23,870 nt of DNA from assembly GCA_945861295.1 (NCBI GenBank), contig CAMAUF010000002.1, positions 1 through 23,870 on the forward strand, in the 5' to 3' direction. This DNA comes from a bacterium. GTDB taxonomy: Bacteria; Chloroflexota; Dehalococcoidia; Tepidiformales; Tepidiformaceae. Shown one piece after another: positions 21,941 through 23,870 of this stretch. The position numbers and the translations under genes were made by a program. The notes beneath the pieces were generated by a model. That model worked only from the letters and a program-made list of their open reading frames with translations, made no database searches and was not told the origin of the DNA. Every line of letters begins with the position of its first letter. The first letter of the stretch is position 1.

Positions 21941-22522
21941 CTACACGAAGAAGGCGCTGACCTTGACGGCGAATCCCGGCAGGAAGTCGTCGCCGGTGAT
22001 TTCGTCGTCGCCTTTGAGGCGCGTGACGGAGCCATCGGCCCGCCAGACATCGACCGTCTTCGAGCGCGGCTTCACCAGCCAGACCACGCTGACGCCGGCG
22101 GCGAGGTACTCCTCGATCTTCGCCTCGACCGCCTCGAACTCATCCCGCTTGGAGACGACTTCGACCAGGAGTTCCGGGACCGTTTGAAGATGACCATCGC
22201 CGGCGCCGCCAGGCAGGCGCCCCTTCGAGATGAAGCCGGTGTCCGGCCGCGGGATGCGCCGGGGCCTGTCCTTGAAAATCTGCAGGCCGCTCTGCCCCAG
22301 AACGACGCCGAGCTGGCGCGGTGTGACGAACTGCCGGAGTTCCGAGCCGACCGCATAGGCGACTGATTCCGACTTGACGCTCATGTCGCGCTCCTGAAGG
22401 GTGCCGTCTTCGAACATCTCGTAGGCGACGCCATCCTCCATGGCGAGGAACTCCTCGGGCGTGTAGGTGCAGATGGTGCGCCGGAGAGGAGCGGACGGCC
22501 TGGGCGGGGCGAACGTGGCCAT
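21941..22522 (-). CDS. Uma2 family (DUF820) PD-(D/E)XK nuclease-like protein, copy 1
   Basis: This 193-residue Uma2 protein belongs to a family of putative PD-(D/E)XK endonucleases that is often expanded in cyanobacteria, Chloroflexi and Deinococci. The expected core is present: YTPEEFLAMED at the N-terminus, D94 in RPDTGFIS, and the catalytic E121 with K125 in ELLVEVVSKRDE. It then has YLAAGVSVVWLVKPRSKTV. The cellular target is unknown. ATG 22522 was chosen because the protein then aligns with copy 2 from residue 1, and because TATCAT ends 7 nt upstream (a leaderless-type start). It differs from copy 2 at 21 positions, 13 of them in residues 50-70. Confidence 0.9.
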   Translation of the reverse strand: MATFAPPRPSAPLRRTICTYTPEEFLAMEDGVAYEMFEDGTLQERDMSVKSESVAYAVGSELRQFVTPRQLGVVLGQSGLQIFKDRPRRIPRPDTGFISKGRLPGGAGDGHLQTVPELLVEVVSKRDEFEAVEAKIEEYLAAGVSVVWLVKPRSKTVDVWRADGSVTRLKGDDEITGDDFLPGFAVKVSAFFV

Positions 22523-22529
22523 GCCTGGC

Positions 22530-22535
22530 ATGATA
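22530..22535 (-). promoter_or_regulatory. -10 box (TATCAT) 7 nt before the Uma2 copy 1 start
   Basis: On the minus strand TATCAT (22535-22530) is followed by 7 nt and ATG 22522, with no room for a ribosome-binding site. GGAGG just upstream of the box is conserved in both Uma2 copies but lies before the predicted transcription start. Confidence 0.45.
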
Positions 22536-22567
22536 CCTCCGCCACAAAAGGGCAAGCAACGGAGGCC

Positions 22568-23149
22568 TCAGACGAAGAAGGCGCTGATTTTGGCGGCGAA
22601 CCCCGGCAAGAAGTCGTCGCCGGTGATTTCGTCGTCGCCCTTCAGGCGCGTGACCGAGCCATCGGCCCGCCAGACATCGACCGTCTTCGAGCGCGGCTTC
22701 ACCAGCCAGACCATGCTGACGCCGGCGGCGAGGTATTCCTCGATCTTCGCTTCCACCGCCTCGAGCTCATCCCGCTTGGAGACGACTTCGACCAGAAGTT
22801 CCGGGACCGTTTGCAGAAACCCCTCGCCGGCGCCGCCGGGTAGGCGGTCTTTCGAGATGAAGCCGGTGTCCGGCCGCGGGATCCGCCGGGGTCGGTCCTT
22901 GAAGATTTGCAAGCCGCTCTGACCCAACACGACGCCAAGGCCCCCGGCGTCGACGAAGTTGCCGAGGTGTCGGCCGACGTGCATCACGACTTGTTCCGAC
23001 CTCACGCTCATGTCGCGCTCCTGGAGGGTGCCGTCTTCGAACATCTCGTAGGCGACGCCATCCTCCATGGCGAGGAACTCCTCGGGCGTGTACGTGCAGG
23101 TGGTGCGCCGGAGGGGAGCGGACGGCCTGGGCGGTGCGAACGTAGCCAT
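22568..23149 (-). CDS. Uma2 family (DUF820) PD-(D/E)XK nuclease-like protein, copy 2
   Basis: This 193-residue paralogue of the adjacent gene keeps the same catalytic residues (D94, E121, K125) and is nearly identical outside residues 50-70. There it reads RSEQVVMHVGRHLGNFVDAGG where copy 1 has KSESVAYAVGSELRQFVTPRQ-type residues. The frame continues upstream to 23617 but that part is antisense to the luciferase-family gene's frame and not coding. ATG 23149 aligns with copy 1 and has TATCCT ending 6 nt upstream. The two genes lie in tandem, 45 nt apart, and the upstream sequence (gatacctccgc and following) is also shared, so promoter and gene were duplicated together. Confidence 0.9.
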   Translation of the reverse strand: MATFAPPRPSAPLRRTTCTYTPEEFLAMEDGVAYEMFEDGTLQERDMSVRSEQVVMHVGRHLGNFVDAGGLGVVLGQSGLQIFKDRPRRIPRPDTGFISKDRLPGGAGEGFLQTVPELLVEVVSKRDELEAVEAKIEEYLAAGVSMVWLVKPRSKTVDVWRADGSVTRLKGDDEITGDDFLPGFAAKISAFFV

Positions 23150-23155
23150 AGCGAT

Positions 23156-23161
23156 AGGATA
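23156..23161 (-). promoter_or_regulatory. -10 box (TATCCT) 6 nt before the Uma2 copy 2 start
   Basis: On the minus strand TATCCT (23161-23156) is followed by 6 nt and ATG 23149. The position and flanks match copy 1, supporting a real promoter. Confidence 0.45.
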
Positions 23162-23226
23162 CCTCCGCTGTAAAACGGTCAGCAACGACGCGGTCCGCGG
23201 AACGCGAGGGCTCGGTTGGTTGCCGC

Positions 23227-23870
23227 CTAGCCTGCGGCCACCCCAGTCATGTCGGCGTGGAGCGGCGCTTCCATCGCGTGCAGCTTGGGCAGCACCTCGG
23301 CGGCGAAGAGCCGCATCGAGCGCTCCGCCGTCGCCGCCGGCATCGCGCCGAAGCGAAAGTTGAAGACGAACTCCTCCGCGCTCGTCGTCCGCTGGATGTG
23401 TTGAAGCTTTTCGAAGACCATGTCCGGCGTGCCCCAGGCCTGCGGCTTCGCGGCGGCCGCGCCGAGGTCCTCCGGGGTACGCTTGTTCACGAGTTCGCTG
23501 AACTTGGCGTACTGTTCGTACCCCTTGGTGTTCTTGATCCGCTCGACATCGGCCCAGCCGTAGTGCTTCTGGACGCTGATTTGGGCTTCGATGGTGTGGT
23601 CGCGGATGACCGACCACGCCTCTTCTTCGGTGTCGAAGCAGGAGACGTGGACGACGACGGTCGGCTGGACCGGCCCCCAGCCGCGGCCGGCGCGGATGGC
23701 GTTGAAGCCGCGCACATCTTCACGGTATTCGTCCCAGCTCTTCTGGTTCGTCATCAACATGCCGAGGCCGGCGTTTGCGGTGATCGGCAACGTCTCGGTG
23801 CTCGTCCAGGCCACGCGCATGCGCGAGAGCAGCCCTTCGGCGTCGCGCGGGCGCGGCCGGACCGTCGTCT
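23227..23870 (-). CDS. LLM class flavin-dependent oxidoreductase (luciferase-like), partial
   Basis: The last 214 residues or so of a bacterial-luciferase-like monooxygenase are visible; the N-terminal part of the gene lies beyond the window edge. The visible part contains the family's C-terminal pattern: TLPITANAGLGMLMTNQKSW with a substrate/flavin-facing segment, then VVVHVSCFDTEEEAW, then AWGTPDMVFEKLQHIQ and FNFRFGAMPAATAERSMRLF-type helix, ending with FAAEVLPKL. Such enzymes use FMNH2 or F420 with a partner reductase. The flavin reductases elsewhere in the window are possible partners, but nothing links them directly. The stop is at 23227-23229. Confidence 0.9.
   Translation of the reverse strand, partial: TTVRPRPRDAEGLLSRMRVAWTSTETLPITANAGLGMLMTNQKSWDEYREDVRGFNAIRAGRGWGPVQPTVVVHVSCFDTEEEAWSVIRDHTIEAQISVQKHYGWADVERIKNTKGYEQYAKFSELVNKRTPEDLGAAAAKPQAWGTPDMVFEKLQHIQRTTSAEEFVFNFRFGAMPAATAERSMRLFAAEVLPKLHAMEAPLHADMTGVAAG

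Overview
This is a GC-rich, gene-dense window from a bacterium that I cannot place with certainty. Uma2 nucleases, an LLM oxidoreductase, a FecCD-type transporter, many GTG/TTG starts and several -10-like boxes (TANNNT) only 6-7 nt from the start codon would fit Chloroflexota (for example Dehalococcoidia). An actinobacterial or Deinococcus-like source is not excluded. No rRNA, tRNA or CRISPR array was seen.

Layout. 1-2700 (minus): iron-siderophore/cobalamin-type ABC importer: lipoprotein, permease and ATPase (cut by the window edge), with a recognisable promoter carrying direct repeats. 2825-4907 (plus): flavin-reductase-like protein and a GH20 beta-hexosaminidase, convergent with a GNAT acetyltransferase (5010-5804, minus) across an inverted-repeat element. 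5805-6451: mostly empty, with a short relic of a phage terminase large subunit. 6452-10693 (plus): a very long secreted beta-helix protein in three modules, interrupted by one in-frame TGA. 10694-10874: second copy of the dispersed hairpin repeat. 10875-13648 (plus): muconolactone-isomerase-like protein, flavin reductase, ABM monooxygenase and acyl-CoA ligase, which look like a small catabolic set.

13771-15728 (plus) is the most unusual locus. It encodes a protein without a Sec signal that joins an N-terminal segment like those of DUF4157/contractile-injection-system-associated proteins, an OmpA-like domain and a C-terminal HExxHxxGxxD metalloprotease site. It overlaps by ATGA a small gene resembling the emfourin family of metalloprotease inhibitors. 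A toxin/effector-plus-inhibitor reading is attractive but inferred.

15775-16441 (plus): VapBC-type toxin-antitoxin pair with a frameshifted toxin. 16514-17574 (minus): beta-propeller protein with a frameshift in a G-run. 17615-19588: MarR regulator divergent from pirin, with two clear palindromic operators between them, then a double-CDGSH iron-sulfur protein. 19592-21555 (minus): SDR dehydrogenase followed by an alanine-dehydrogenase homologue in which the usual catalytic His96 is Asn. 21697-21933 (plus): small LysM-like protein. 21941-23149 (minus): two tandem, nearly identical Uma2 nucleases that differ in one concentrated block. 23227-end (minus): LLM-class flavin-dependent oxidoreductase, cut by the window edge.

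Three genes carry single reading-frame lesions. Sequencing or assembly error must be excluded before they are called pseudogenes.
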